From assembly GCA_037349315.1 (NCBI GenBank), contig JBAIAC010000059.1, positions 26,940,501-27,004,500 on the forward strand: 64,000 nt of DNA, written 5' to 3'. Position 1 is the first letter of the stretch, and every line of letters begins with the position of its first letter. Source of the stretch: Chelydra serpentina. Lineage: Eukaryota; Chordata; Testudines; Chelydridae. The notes beneath the pieces were generated by a model. It saw only the letters and a list, made by a program, of their open reading frames with translations. It made no database searches and was not told the DNA's origin. Below, one piece after another: positions 20,508 through 32,703 of the stretch. A program made the position numbers and the translations under genes.

Positions 20508-20941
20508 CTGAAGGGAAGAAATGGACAGATCAAAGTTACCTCTGCACTGTATGAAATGGTTAGTAACTGTCGCATAACTATTGTTCTTCAATATGTATTG
20601 TGCATGTCCTTTCCCCTTTAGAAATATCTGTAGGCTCCGTGCACTGTGGTTGGAGATTTTTCCGTCAGCAGGGGCGGGCACGTGCTGATTTGTGATGGTA
20701 TAAATGGAGCTGCCCCCGATCCTCCTCCATTCCTTCCTACAGGAAAGACTCAATTATAGGAGGGCAGGCGGGTGGGATGTGGAATGGAAATGTTCAACAC
20801 ATCTCACAGAACAACAGTTACAGAACAGGTTAGCAATGGTTTCTGCTTCTTTGAAACAAAGTGGAAACTGGAAGTAGAATGCACATGTGCTGTCACTCAA
20901 AGAACCGCTTGGTGATGGATTCCAGTTGGGGACCTCCATAG

Positions 20942-21760
20942 TTTCATAGAGTTTAAGGCCAGAAGGGACCATCAGATCATCTAGTCTGACCTCCTGTAGA
21001 TCACAAACCACTACACAGCACTTGGTTACCCCTCTATTAAGCTAAAAAAGATTTTAGTTAGCCCAAAACATTTCAGTCTTCAGGAAAATAAACTGTTGTG
21101 CACAACAGGCAGAGATCAAGAGAGACTGTGGTACCACCAATGGCTGAGGCTGAGGCCCCTGCAAAGGCATGGAAGTAATTTTGGAAGATATACCCAGACA
21201 ATATCAGCCCCAAGCTGATCCAATGATCTGAGCCCCACACTACAGAAGACGAAAGTCCCTGCCAATGTGTCCTAGGGGAAATTCCTTCCTGACCCCAAAT
21301 CTGGAGATCATGACTGAGAATGTGAGCAAGACACCCAGCCAGGCATCTAGAAAGACGGCTTATCTGTACCATCTCAGAGAACCGGTTCACTCTATCTGCT
21401 GTCCCATCTCCAGCTGTGCCTAATCTCCGATGCTACAGAGGAAGGCAGAAAAAACCCCAGACTATACTAAGCCAGTTGTGCATTAAGAAAATATTCTTTC
21501 CTGACCCCCGGAGCATGAGATTTGATTTGATTATAGTTGTTATCTGAATGCAGAGCTTCAAGCTTTATGAGCATGTTGAGGGCAATAATTCTATTGCCAT
21601 GGCCCATGAAGGAAGCGGATGAACAGTGGGACCCAGACTCATGTATCCAAGGCCAGAAGGGACCACCATGACCACCCAGCCTGACCGCCTGCACACACAG
21701 GCCATGGAATTCCTTCCTGGGGCTGGATTAAAGCATGACTTGTAGAAAGCTATCTAGTCT
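20942..21760 (-). mobile_element. Old CR1 3' end fragments
   Basis: TTCATAGAGTTTAAGGCCAG with AAGGGACCATCAGATCATCT is the reverse complement of an old CR1 3'UTR. Similar wording recurs at 21640-21690 (CCAAGGCCAGAAGGGACCAC), so at least two fragments lie here. Confidence 0.6.
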
Positions 21761-22159
21761 TGTTTTAAAGGCTCCAAACACTGGCAAGTCCTTCCCCTGC
21801 TTAGCTGCACCAATGTTTATACTCTCTTGGGCTCAATCAGAGGCTTATAAGCATGTGATGCACACAATATAAAGACCAAAGCAGGAAAAGCGATTTGGTA
21901 AATCGCCTCTGTTGTAAACCACCAGATCATTTCTAATTTCCAGTTACATATATGCTATGTGACTATATCCCTGTGTCTGCAGAGTGAATTCCTAAAGGCC
22001 CTTCTATGGAGGCTCTCCGGAAGATTTGGGTAATTAGAATACAGGGGGGTTTCAAACCAGAATGCTTGTCCTTTGAAAACCTGTTCTCACTACTGAATGC
22101 CCAAACTGTCCCAGTGCTCAGGCTTCGGCGCCCAGCACCTGGGATTTTCAAACTAATAC

Positions 22160-22676
22160 AGCCGGGAAGAGTTTTCAAACTGTGGGGGCGTGATCCACTG
22201 GGGAGATGTGACAAGGGTATCGGTGTGGGGGAGGGGAGAAGTCTAGGACTTTCTCAGTGCTGGTTAGAGCCCCGTGTTTAAAAACAAAATGTGCAGGGTG
22301 GCAGTGCCATTCAGGTTTGGCCTGGTCACCCCTCGAATATGAGTGAGTGGCATTATAACCTGGCACACAGGGTGGCAGCACCACTCACTCAAGTTTCGCC
22401 CCAGTCACCCTTCCATCATGATGGAGGACCGGCCGGGCCAGACCTAAGTGGTGCTGTGACCCCGTGCACCAGATCACAAGGATCACAGCAGGGACGTGAG
22501 CCCAGCCCCACAGGACACACAAGCTGCTGGTGCCCGGGGGGAGTGCAGGGCAGGCGCCATCTCCAGCCCCAAGTCAGGGCCTTGACATGCTCACCAGGGA
22601 CATGGGCTCGGAGAGGGGTGCACACATGATATGAGTCTCTGAAGGGGAGCACATCAACTATAAGTTTGGGAACCTC
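22160..22676. mobile_element. Possible hAT-like MITE
   Basis: GAGTTTTCAAACTGTGGGGG near 22170 and AGTTTGGGAACCTCTGG near 22660 form an imperfect inverted pair like the TIRs of the hAT elements elsewhere in the window. Target duplication not clear. Confidence 0.4.
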
Positions 22677-22724
22677 TGGCTTATGTGACTCTTTGTTCTC
22701 CTGGCACTGCTGTGCTCCCAGTCG

Positions 22725-23030
22725 CTAAGGGCCTGTCTGTGCCAGAGGTGGAGGTGTAATGTCCAACTCGGGAAGATGTACATGGCTAGCTGTCATTGAG
22801 CTAGTTTGCTAAAAATAGCAGAGTTGCCATGGCACAGGAGGTGAGCTGGGCTAGCTGCCCCGAGCACAATCCCATCCAAAGCCCTAGGTAGACTCAAGCA
22901 GCTAGGCCGTCCCACTGCCTGTGCAGCCACATCCATGCTTGCTTTTAGCACGTTATCTCAGGTAGAACTAGTGTGGGGATGTCTGCCTGAGCTGGATATT
23001 ACACCCCCAGCTCCAGTATAGACACACAAA
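22725..23030. mobile_element. Foldback MITE
   Basis: The left arm (GGAGGTGTAATGTCCAACTC, then ACATGGCTAGCTG...TTTGCTAAAAATAGC) pairs with the right arm (GCTTTTAGCACG, then GAGCTGGATATTACACCCCC) as a long imperfect inverted repeat. No coding capacity. Confidence 0.55.
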
Positions 23031-23094
23031 GTGTCCCTGTCTCCTCTCCTCTCCTGTCCAAGGTCCTCCACTCTTTGCTTCTGTCCCATCACGT

Positions 23095-23322
23095 CTAGTT
23101 TAGATGTGATAAATCGACCACCGAGCACTCTCCCATTGACTCCAGTACTCCACCAGAGTGAGAGGCGCAGACAGAGTCGACAGGAGAGTGTCAGCCGTCG
23201 AGTTACTGCAGTGAAGACACCGCGGTAAGTAGATCTAAGTACGTCGACTTCAGCTACATTATTCATGTAACTGAAGTTGTGTAACTTAGATCGATCCCAC
23301 CCCCACAATTTAGACCAGGCCC
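23095..23322 (-). mobile_element. Harbinger MITE fragment
   Basis: Reverse-complement copy of the outer Harbinger MITE at 47869-48439: GATAAATCGACCACCGAGC, GCAGTGAAGACACCGCGGTA, AGTAGATCTAAGTACGTCGA and the TIR end TTTAGACCAGGC are shared. The far end is missing. Confidence 0.65.
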
Positions 23323-24821
23323 CCACCTTCACCCCTCTCCAGAGGTGCACCAACTGCTGTTCACAGATAAGAACAGAATAACAAGGGTTTGTTTTACTGA
23401 GCAAAAGGGTAGATGTGGGGAAGAGCAGTAACAGAACAATGACCATGAGTCCTGCAAGAACTGATCTGAGAATGAATCAATGTAATATTTTTAATGTGCT
23501 TCCAATATATATAGGGTGAAATCCCTGCACCACAGAAGTCAATGGGAGTTTTGCCATCAACTTCAATTGGGACAGGATTTCAGCCAGGATCTAAGGACAT
23601 ACACAAAACACAGAACGTGCTGGAATGGTTAGAGGTTTTTTTAAACACATTATAAGCTCCCTTTCTGTAGGCACAGTATCAGTGAGGCATGTGATCCGGT
23701 CTGGAGGAGCTCTGACCAGCTGGTAAATCCATGGGTTTACAGCTCAGACACCCTGACCCCCAGAGATTTATTTTGATCCACTCACCCCAAGCCTATTAGA
23801 CAGCAGGGGCCTGCTCCTGCTTCTAGGGAGCCTAAAATGTAATTCTGTGGGGCTGAAAACTATGGATATGATCTCACAGTACAATTACACTAGGGAGACA
23901 GGACAGCTTAATGACACTTCAGGAAACATGGACCTGCTAATTAGGGGCCTGATCCTGCAGGTCCTGTCTCACAAATAGTCCTTAGTTTGTTCAATAAAGG
24001 ACAAAACACTTATATTAGAAAGATAGTTTAAAATAAATAACATGACGATTTCAGGTGGAAGAGTCAAAGTGTGCTACAGAACTTTAGTGCATGGCAGCAG
24101 GTCCCACACAGCCAGTCAGTGCACGGCCCCCCCGCTCACTGTGCATTAACTCTCAGCATAGAAAAGCCCTAAGTAAGAACTGTAGCATTTATAGTAGCTG
24201 TATAGAGCCATCCATAGTTTAGCCAGGCCACCAGGGGACCATTTGTGAGAAGCATAAAAGCTGTCAGCTAGCAGGAAATAAAGGTCACTTGGTCACTTAC
24301 CCTAGTGTCCCAAATCTCTGCACATTCAACAATCACCCCACTGTCCCCATGAAATAATTTAAGGACGAGAACAAAGGACATTTGTTCACATAGGGGCAAA
24401 TCCAGCACCTTTCTCAGTGGCCACAGAGTGACCCTTTATTACTCTGTGATAAATCCTCTCCTCTGTGGAGATGCTGTGCAGAGGGTGGGTCTCTCTCACC
24501 ATTAGCATTAGGCTGGCTTAGTCTCCATGAAGGAACTCCACAGCCGCTCTGTGGCCTGGATGAGGAGGATTCCACCACCTTGTGCATCAGCCCAGCACCT
24601 GGCCTACTTACTGGGTGGGCACAGAGACAAGGGTTTGACACGCAGTTAGTTTAGTGGTTTCGTGGAGTTTAATTCTTTAGATGTTTACTATGATTTGCAG
24701 CTCAGAGATACATTTCAAATGGAATACAGAGTAATACTAGACAATGGGCAGAAATGCATTGCTGCCAAACTCCTGGCATAGCAGCAGTAACAAAAGGGCT
24801 GTAAGAGAGGAGTGCGCTTAC
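23323..24821. other. Intron sequence, no feature recognised
   Basis: Unassigned intron between LRR exons 4 and 5. No protein-like frame, no clear inverted repeat. Confidence 0.4.
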
Positions 24822-24911
24822 GATATTGTCTTCAATTTACAATTTGGATCCTTCAGTCCTTGACACAATGAGTATGGAGTTGAATTTCTCAGCTCTTTCG
24901 TCTGTCGGCTC
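24822..24911 (-). CDS. NLRP exon 4: shortened LRR exon (90 nt)
   Basis: Minus-strand exon with acceptor CTCTCTTCTAG and donor ATATC/GTAAGC. It reads SRQTKELRNSTPYSLCQG, then LKDPNCKLKTI. The second half is the characteristic end of an NLRP LRR exon (compare [15 protein letters not shown] in exon 7). The usual first half (LxxCxLTxxCCxxLSxxLxxNxSLxELxLS) is missing. Length is 90 nt against the usual 171, yet entry and exit phases (2 and 2) are kept, so splicing it in or skipping it leaves the frame open. It could be a functional shortened repeat or a decaying exon that is often skipped. Confidence 0.6.
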
Positions 24912-25189
24912 CTAGAAGAGAGAATGGAATTTTTTAATATCATTTCCTACAGGAAGATTTCCCATCTCCTTTCCTGAAGATGGTGGGATAAGGTTTATTC
25001 CACAGCAGACATTTATTATCCTCTTTAAAAAGAAAACAAAGAATATATGACATCACAGTCCATTGTTCTGATGCCACGTGAACTATTCATTCCAAACAGC
25101 AGTGTAACCCACACTTACCCTGTGCAGCGTTTGTCCCCCTCTTGTGGTTGAGACGTGTAAAAGAGGGTTATGGGTGAGCTGCTGCTTTC

Positions 25190-26770
25190 AGTGAAAATCC
25201 TACATCACCTTTTTAATTTGGTATGGGAGAAGGAATATATCCCAGAAGAATGGAAAAGAGGTTCTTAATCAAACTCCCTTAAAAAGAAGATTTGGGTGAT
25301 TGTAACAACTGGCACAAGACTACACTGCTTTCAGTCTCAGAGAAAGTTTTCTGTGCTATTATCCTAAAATCAGAATTAATGAAAAGTGTGAATTTGAAGT
25401 GGATTAGTTAAAACTCATTAAATCCCTGGGTGGACGCTGTTATTCAGAATTAAAATGGCCTTTGGAAGTGAATTAAACTAAACCTAATTAAGGCCACTTT
25501 TGTTCTGCATAACAGCATCCACATAGGGATTTAACATAGTTTAACTAATCCACTTTTAGTTAATTCAGATTAACTTTCCTGGATGTCTCTATGTAGACAA
25601 GCCTTTAAAAGCCATAGACAACAGACTTAGACAACAACAAGCTGTTTTTTGCCAAGGTTGAACTTGTTTAAACCATAGAACAAAATAATAAATTGCAGCT
25701 GCCAGTACACTTGAAATTTGTGGGTTTCCAAATGGCATTTGACAGTGTAGATAGGGAATGATGCTAGCAGAGAAAATCATTGAACTTCTTATAAATTTGC
25801 GTCAGAATACTCAATGTGCCATGAGGATAAGCCAACAGTTATCAGGCTGGTTTAACGTTAATGCTGGTGTCAGGCAAGGTTGTATCTTGTCCCTTATCTT
25901 TCTTGGAGTTGCTATTGACTTTGATGGACTGTCAGTATGGAAATGGATATTGTGTGGGTACATGGGGAGCTTGGAGACAGACTTTGCAGATGACATCTGT
26001 CTTATAAATAAATGAGTTGAAGATATGCAGTGAAAGACAGATGGTCTTGCAAATTCTGCCAAGCAAGTACGTGTTATCAAAGACAGAAGTTATTAAAAAT
26101 TAATGTATCAATAATTTTATCTATTTGAGAGCTAAAGCCTTGAAAAACTTAATACATTAATTTATCTGGGCAGCCTCATTCATGATATTGGTGATTGCAT
26201 TTGTTGTAAACCCCAGAATAGGTGAAGCGATTGCTGTATTTCAAATGCTCACTACAATATGGAAATCCAATATGATTAGCAAAATCATCAAAACTTAAGA
26301 TCTATATGGAGCAGAGTCCTGGAAAAATAATAAATCCATTAGATGTAAATTGAACAGAGTTCTTTGCTGGTGTCTTCATAGACTATTCAAAGTAAAAGGG
26401 ATGAACAAAATAAGTAGTGAAGAGGTCCTAGAATGGGCATAGCTACCTATGACAATACAAGTAATATGGAAGAAGAGATGGACATACTTAGGACATCTTT
26501 TAAGAATGTTCATAAGAGGCTACCCAAACAGGCCTCTCTTTGTTGACTCCAGGGCAAGAGACAGAGAGACTGACCTAGAGGCACATTCTGTAGCTCAATA
26601 ATGGCTGAACTGGCATTATTACAGCTGAATGTAAAAGACCTGGAAAACAAGCCCAGCATAGGGATGATTGGCATTGTTTGCTGTCTGCCGTCTGCCCCGA
26701 TGGTGTGGGAAGAATGGTGAAGATGATGTTGATGCTGCCTTCAGGCTAATGGACCTGATCCTTTAATTTG
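25190..26770 (+). mobile_element. Degenerate non-LTR retrotransposon, non-CR1
   Basis: Broken RT text: MLAEKIIELLINLRQNTQCA, VNAGVRQGCILSLIFLGVAI, LETDFADDICLI (catalytic FADD). A C-terminal part follows in other frames: RTYLGSL-like, AESW-like, KKRWTYLGHLLRM and a degraded zinc-finger tail. It is a LINE of a clade other than CR1 and has many stops. A foldback MITE lies inside it at 25385-25610. Confidence 0.65.
25385..25610. mobile_element. Foldback MITE
   Basis: GTGGATTAGTTAAAACTCAT at about 25398 pairs with AGTTTAACTAATCCAC ending near 25554; further in, GGACGCTGTTATTCAGAA pairs with TCTGCATAACAGCATCC. Arms of about 70 nt and a short AT-rich centre. It separates two parts of the LINE fossil. 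Confidence 0.6.
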
Positions 26771-28570
26771 GAGTCAAGGGTGTCTAAGCTCTAGTGGCAC
26801 GGAGATTTTACAATCCTCTTCCACACACACAGCTGTTACCAGAAGCACTGGATGAAAAAAAGGGTAGATCTTTCCATGAAAAATTTCATTTCACAATTTT
26901 TTGTCTCAAACCAGGATGAAACATCAAAATCACAGGCACTCCACCGGTCCATCTCCCAGAGCTAGGAGGGAGGTGGGGATGCATTGTGGGTCCTCTGCCT
27001 TCCTCTCCCCCAGAGCTAGGGGGTGGCAGAGCAAGCCCTTTGGGAAAAGCTTTTGTCAATTTCACTAACAGAAAATGAAACTGAAAAGAGCCTTCCAGGC
27101 AGGCAGCCACTTTCTGTTGCCCCAAAATAAAATCTTATTTTTGCAAAACTAAAATCCTCACAGAAAATTTCAGTTTTGCAAACAGAGCATTTTTCATCAG
27201 AAAAAAAACCTTTTCTTCCAGATCTAGTTACCAGGACCCAGATTCCCATATGCTACACTGATCCCTGTCTGCAGTTCTGGCCTCTTGGGTCCATTAGCAG
27301 CTGGGGTGAGTTAGTGCGCTATATGGTGGATCTTTGAATCCTCGTATCTGAGAGCAGCACTGGAAGGGACCCTAAAGCTTTGCAGTAGTGACAGCAGCCT
27401 GTGAATTGCTCATTGCTGCCAGCACCTGCCCCTGATTCAGGACCTGGATCTATGCAGGAGGAGACTATCCCATATAATTCCCCTTTCACATTGTCCCGTA
27501 ACTGAGCTGAGGGAAGGGGGTGGGCAGGAGGTATCTGGCAGTTGGGTGTTGCGCACATTACTACCCAGAGGAGAAGAAATTAGGGATAGTACTGCCCAGC
27601 AGAGCCTACACACAGAGCAATCTCTCACCTCTCCAGGAGAGAGAATGCAGTACTACCGCCTCAATCAGCAGCAAGGTGGAGCTGTATTGTAAGATGTTGA
27701 CTAATGGCTGGGGAACACCCGTGACATGGCCAGGAACTGGCCTATGCAGGAAACAGCCTGGCTTGGGGTGTAGCCTTCGGGAAGATGCTAAGGCTAGTGG
27801 AGAGGGAATGAGAGGTGATTGCTTGAGGGCTTCAGGCAGCTGGATGAGTTCCAGCGCAAAGTCCAGGAGCAGCAGGAGATGAGCTACAATCAGCTTCCAT
27901 TTGAAAGTCTTCTGAATTGTTTGAGGCTAATCCTGCTGTGAGAGACTGGGGCATAAGTGGTCTGACCTAGTGGTCACAGCTGGGCTGAGATCTGCTCACC
28001 AGGGATGGTAGTTGCCAGGCAGGAGTTGGACGAATCACAAGTGCCAGGTTCCATAAGCAAGGGCCAGGGTCAGAGTCAGGCTGGAGTCAGAGGCCAGAGA
28101 TCAAGAGACCAAGCAAAGCCTGGCACTGCAGCAGGCCAAAGTCTGTGTGGCAGCCCATACAACTTCCTGGGACAACCTCTGGGGTTAAATAGGGCACTTG
28201 GCCAATCAGAGGGCCACAGGGTACCATAACTCTGGGTCTCTTGGGCAGTACTTCCTGCAGCACCTATTCTTCATAGGGCTCCCTGGCTAAGCCCCTGCAT
28301 GGCTTCCTGATGGCACACTGTGAATATTAGCTGTCCCAGGTGCTACAGACCCAAGCTTCTTGTCCTTATACCTTTTACTTTTGCTATTCAGCTGCTCAAG
28401 GAGCTGGCCAGGTCTACCCCCTTTGCTACTGTGACTAGGCTGTAGGAGAGGACAGGTCACTTATAAAGAGCTCTTTGGATCTCTAGGTAAACTGGTCCAC
28501 ACAAACAACATGCCTTTTCATAGGGTCAAATGCAAAGAGCAAAGAATATGGACCATACTTATAATATGGA
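26771..28570. other. Intron sequence, no gene recognised
   Basis: No protein-like frame. Around 27900-28260 the text (repeated AGTCAGGCTGGAGTCAGAGG-like phrases, GGGGTTAAATAGGGCACTTG) looks like a dispersed repeat, perhaps an LTR, without definable ends. Confidence 0.35.
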
Positions 28571-28765
28571 ACTGTAGTTTGGAAGGCAGCGACTCTGGAA
28601 AGGACTTGGAGTTATGGCAGAGAACCAACTGACCATGATCTCCCAGTGAAAGCTGTGGCTGAAAGGGCTACTGGGACCCTTGAATATATTAACGGGAATA
28701 TATTGAGTAGGAACATGGAGGTTACATTTCTCGTCTATACAGCACTGGTGAAACTAGTGAAGCTA
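28570..28765 (+). mobile_element. Old CR1 fragment
   Basis: Degraded ORF2 C-terminal text (SGKDLELW, AENQLTM-like, KGLLGPLNIL) directly upstream of a younger CR1. Confidence 0.45.
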
Positions 28766-29305
28766 AAATGTTCATTCTGAGAAAGTAGGGCAATCGGTTA
28801 GTTATCTTAGATGCATGTACATGAATGCAAGGAGCCTGGGAAACAAGCAGGAAGAATTGGAAGTCCTGGCACAATCAAGGAACTATGATGTGATTGGAAT
28901 AACAGAAACTTGGTGGGGCATTTCACATGACTAGAGCACTGTCATGGATGGGTATAAACTGTTCAGGAAGGACAGGCACAGGAGGAAAGGTGGAGGAGTT
29001 GCATTGTATGTAAGAGAGCAGTATGATTGCTCGGAGCTCCAGTATGAAACTGGAGAAAAGCCTGTTGAGAGTCTTTGGGTTAAGTTTAGAGGCGAGAGCA
29101 ACAAGGGTGATGTTGTGGTGGGCGTGTGCTATAGATCACCGGATCAGAAGGATGAGGTAGATAAGGCTTTCTTCAGACAACTAACTGAAGTTTCCAGATC
29201 ACAGGCCCTGGTTCTAATGGGGGACTTCAATCACCCTGACATCTGCTGGGAGAGCAATACAGCAATGCACAGACAATCCAGGAAGTTTTTGGAGAGTGTT
29301 GGGGA

Positions 29306-29644
29306 CATAGGTGCCGACTCCGTGGGTGCTCCGGCGCTGGAGCACCCACGGGGAAAAATTGGTGGGTGCAGAGCACCCACCGGCAGCTCCCCGCCCGCCC
29401 CGGGGCCTGCGCCCAGCTCCCCGCCAGCCCCGGGGTCGGCGCCTAGCTCACCGCAGCACCAGGCGATGTTGCGTCGGTGTTGGGGCCCAGCGACGTCACC
29501 CGGCGTCGGGGGCGGGCCCCGCAATGTCACCCGGCGTCGGGGGCAGGGCCACGCAACGTCACCAGGTGTCAGGGGCGGGGCCCAGAGTCGGGGGCGGGGC
29601 CATGTAACATCACCCACGGGCGCCACCGGAAGTCGGCTCCTGTG
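29306..29644 (+). mobile_element. hAT-type MITE, copy 2 of 3
   Basis: TIRs CATAGGTGCCGACT and AGTCGGCTCCTGTG; perfect 8-bp target duplication GTTGGGGA at 29298-29305 and 29645-29652. It lies inside the endonuclease coding region of a CR1 copy, between SVGD and NFLVQVLEE. The interior contains several near-repeats around CGTCACCCGGCGTCGGGGGC. Confidence 0.9.
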
Positions 29645-30479
29645 GTTGGGGACAACTTCCTGGTACAAGTGCTGGAGGAACCAAATAGGGGCCATGCTCC
29701 TCTTGACCTGCTGCTCACAAAAAGGGAAGAATTGGTAGGGGAAGTAGAAGTGGGTGGCAACCTAGGCAGCAGTGACCATGAGATGGTCAAGTTCAGGATC
29801 CTGACAAAAGGAAGAAAGGAGAGCAGCAAAATACGGACCCTGGACTTCAGAAAAGCAGACTGACTCCCTTAGGGAACTGATGGGCAGGATCCCCGGGAGG
29901 CTAACGTGAGGGGGAAAGGAGTCCAGGAGAGCTGGCTGTATTTTAAAGAATCCTTATTGAGGGCACAGGAACAAACCATCCCGATGTGCAGAAGGAATAG
30001 AAAATATGGCAGGCGCCCAGCGTCGCTTAACAGTGAAATCTTCAGTGAGCTTAAACTCAAAAAGGAAGCTTACAAGAAGTAGAAGCTTGGACAGATGACT
30101 AGGGAGGAGTATAAAAATATTGCTAGAGCATGCAGGGGTGTAATCAGGAAGGCCAAAACACAACTGGAGTTTCAGCTACCAAGGAATGTGAAGGGTAACA
30201 AGAAAGGTTTCTACAGGTGTCTTAGCAAAAAAAAAGGTCAGGGAAAGTGTGGCACCCTTACTGAATGGGGGAGGAAACACAGTGACAGATCAAGTGGAAA
30301 AAGCTGAAGTACTCAATGCTTTTTTTGTCTCGGTCTTCACAGACAAAGTTAGCTCCCAGGCTGCTGCACTGGGCATCACAGTATGGGGAGAAGGTGAGCA
30401 TCCCTCAGTAGTGAAAGAACAGGTTAAGGACTATTTAGAAAAACTGGACATGCACAAGTCCATGGGTCCACATCTAATG

Positions 30480-30793
30480 CTGGCCCATAACTAGGGCGAG
30501 GCCAGTGAGGCACTCACCTTGGGGTGCAAGGCTGTCAGGGGCACAAAAGGCTGCAGCCAGGGGCATCCCCTTCTCCCCTGCTGCCGAAGCTGCCCCAGCT
30601 TACCTGTGGGAGGTCCGCTGGTCTCATTGTAGAAGGTACCCTCCGCCAAATTGCCGCCAAAGCCGTGGGACCAGCGGACCTCCCGCAGGCAAGCGGAAGC
30701 GGCTTCGGCGGCAGGGGAGGACCTCCCACAGGTAAGCCCCTTGGAATTTCTGAGCCCCTGCCTCGGGCGCAGAAATTCCTAGCTACGGCTCTG
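30480..30793 (+). mobile_element. Second hAT-type MITE family inside the CR1
   Basis: Starts CTGGCCCATAACTAGGG, ends CCTAGCTACGGCTCTG; the ends are imperfect inverted repeats. Target duplication ATCTAATG at 30472-30479 and 30794-30801, perfect 8 bp. Internal arms around GGACCTCCCACAGGTAAGC and CTTACCTGTGGGAGGTCC form a further inverted repeat. Confidence 0.82.
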
Positions 30794-31309
30794 ATCTAAT
30801 GCATCTGAGGGTGCTCAGGGAATTGGCTGATGTGATTGCAGAGTCATTGGCCATTATCTTTGAAAACTCGTGGTGATCGGGGGAGGTCCCAGATGATTGG
30901 AAAAAGACAAATATAGTGCCCACCTTTAAAAAAGGGAAGAAAGAGAATTTGGGAAACTACAGACTGGTCAGCCTCACTTCAGTCCCCAGCAAAATCATGG
31001 AGCAAGTCCTCAAGGAATCCATTTTGAAGCTCTTAGAGGAGAGGAAGGTGCTCAGGAACAGTCGTCATGGATTCACCAAGGGCAAGTCATGCCTGATCAA
31101 CCTGACTACTTTCTACGATGAGATAACAGGGTCTGTGGATATGGGGAAAGCAGTGAATGTGATATATCTTGACTTTAGCAAAGCTTTTGAGACGGTCTCC
31201 CACAGTATTCTTGCCAGCAAGTTAAAGAAGTAGGAATTATATGGATTATAAAGAAGTATGGACAATAAGGTGGATAGAAAGCTGACTAGATTGTCGGGCT
31301 CAACGGATA

Positions 31310-32233
31310 GTGATCAATGGCTCGATGTCTAGCTCACAGCCAGTATCAAGTGGAGTGCCCCAGGGGTCGGCTTTGTTCAACATCTTTATAAATGATCTGG
31401 ATGATGGGATGGATTGCTCCTACAGCAAGTTCGCAGATGACACTAAGATGGGGGGAAAGGTAGATACGATGGAGGGTAGGGATAGGGTTGAGAGTGACCT
31501 AGATAAATTGGAGGATTGGGCCAAAAGAAATCTGATGAGGTTCCACAAGGACAAGTGCAGAGTCCTGCACTTAGGATGGAAGAATCCCATGCTCCGCTAC
31601 AGGCTGGGGACCGACTGCCTAAGCAGCAGTTCTGCAGAAAAGGACCTGGGGATTACAGTGGATGAGAAGCTGGATATCAGTCAGCAGTGTGCCCTCATTG
31701 CCAAGAAGGCCAACGGCATATTGGGCTGTATTAGTAGGAGCATTTCCAGCAGAACGAGGGAAATGACTATTCCCCTCTATTCAACACTGGTGAGGCCACA
31801 TCTGGAGTACTGCGTCCAGTTTTGGTCCCCCCACTACAGAAAGGATATGGACAAATTGGAGAGAGTCCAGCAGAGGGCAATGAAAATTATTAGGGGGCTG
31901 GGGCACATGACTTATGAGGAGAGGCTGAGGGAATTGGGCTTGTTTAGTCTACTGAAGAGAAGAGTGAGGGAGGATTTGATAGCAGCCTTCAACTACCTGA
32001 AGAGGGGTTCCAAAGAGGATGGAGCTAAGCTGTTCTCAGTGATGGCAGATGACAGAACACGGAGAAATGGTCTCAGGTTGCAGTGGGGGAGGTCTAGGTT
32101 GGATATTAGGAAACACTATTTCACTAGGAGGGTGGTGAAGCACTGGAATGGGTTACCTAGGGAGGTGGTGGAATCTCCATCCTTAGAGGTTTTTAAGGTC
32201 CGTCTTGAGAAAGCCCTGGCTGGGATGATCTAG
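31310..32233 (+). pseudogene. CR1 ORF2 C-terminal frame
   Basis: A 307-codon open part of the CR1 polymerase: [40 protein letters not shown], thumb region and the CR1 C-terminal LGLFSLLKRRVREDLIAAFN to [19 protein letters not shown]. Separated from the upstream RT segment (30916-31233) by a frame break, hence non-functional as it stands. Confidence 0.8.
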
Positions 32234-32318
32234 TTGGTGTTGGTCCTATTTTGAGCAGGGGATTGGACTAGATGACCTCCTGAGGTCTCTTCCAACCCTA
32301 ATATTCTATGATTCTATG

Positions 32319-32703
32319 TTTGTTCCAGTTCTGGTGGCCAGCTTCTTCAATGCAGACAGATACTTAGCTATGCAAACCCTCCCAGCCCATAGCAGCTAAC
32401 TTCCTCATCCTTCTATCTGATCCAAGCTAGCGTCCTGGGAAGATAATGGGCCCCAGCTGTTTCTGGGTCCTTCTGATTAATCCTCGCTTCCCTATTCCTG
32501 CCTACCCTGGAGTGGTGAGGTTTTCTGACCCAGCTACCTCAACCCAGCCAGGCCCAGAGGGACAGCTAACCTCAGCTTACTGGGAAAGACCAAGACAAAT
32601 CTGAAAATATCTTATATTTTGAAAAAGAGCATTATAATTGTAACATAATGAGATGCCATTGTAAGGATTTACTGATTTATATTAAATAAACTGTGATACT
32701 TAC
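32319..32703. other. Intron sequence, no feature recognised
   Basis: AT-rich text just downstream of the NACHT exon donor; no repeat or frame recognised. Confidence 0.4.

Larger units (their letters stand above)
28770..32318 (+). mobile_element. CR1 LINE, ORF2 nearly complete, plus strand
   Basis: Long CR1 copy starting at the beginning of ORF2. Endonuclease part 28820-29870: NARSLGNKQEELEVL, VIGITETWWG, RRKGGGVALYVREQYDCSEL, VVVGVCYRSPDQKDEVDKAF, LVLMGDFNHPDICWESNTA, then across a MITE LLLTKREELVGEVEVGGNLG and SSDHEMVKFRI. RT part 30900-32233: [70 protein letters not shown]. It ends with the CR1 tail ATTCTATGATTCTATG. A few stops and frameshifts; two MITEs interrupt it. Confidence 0.9.
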
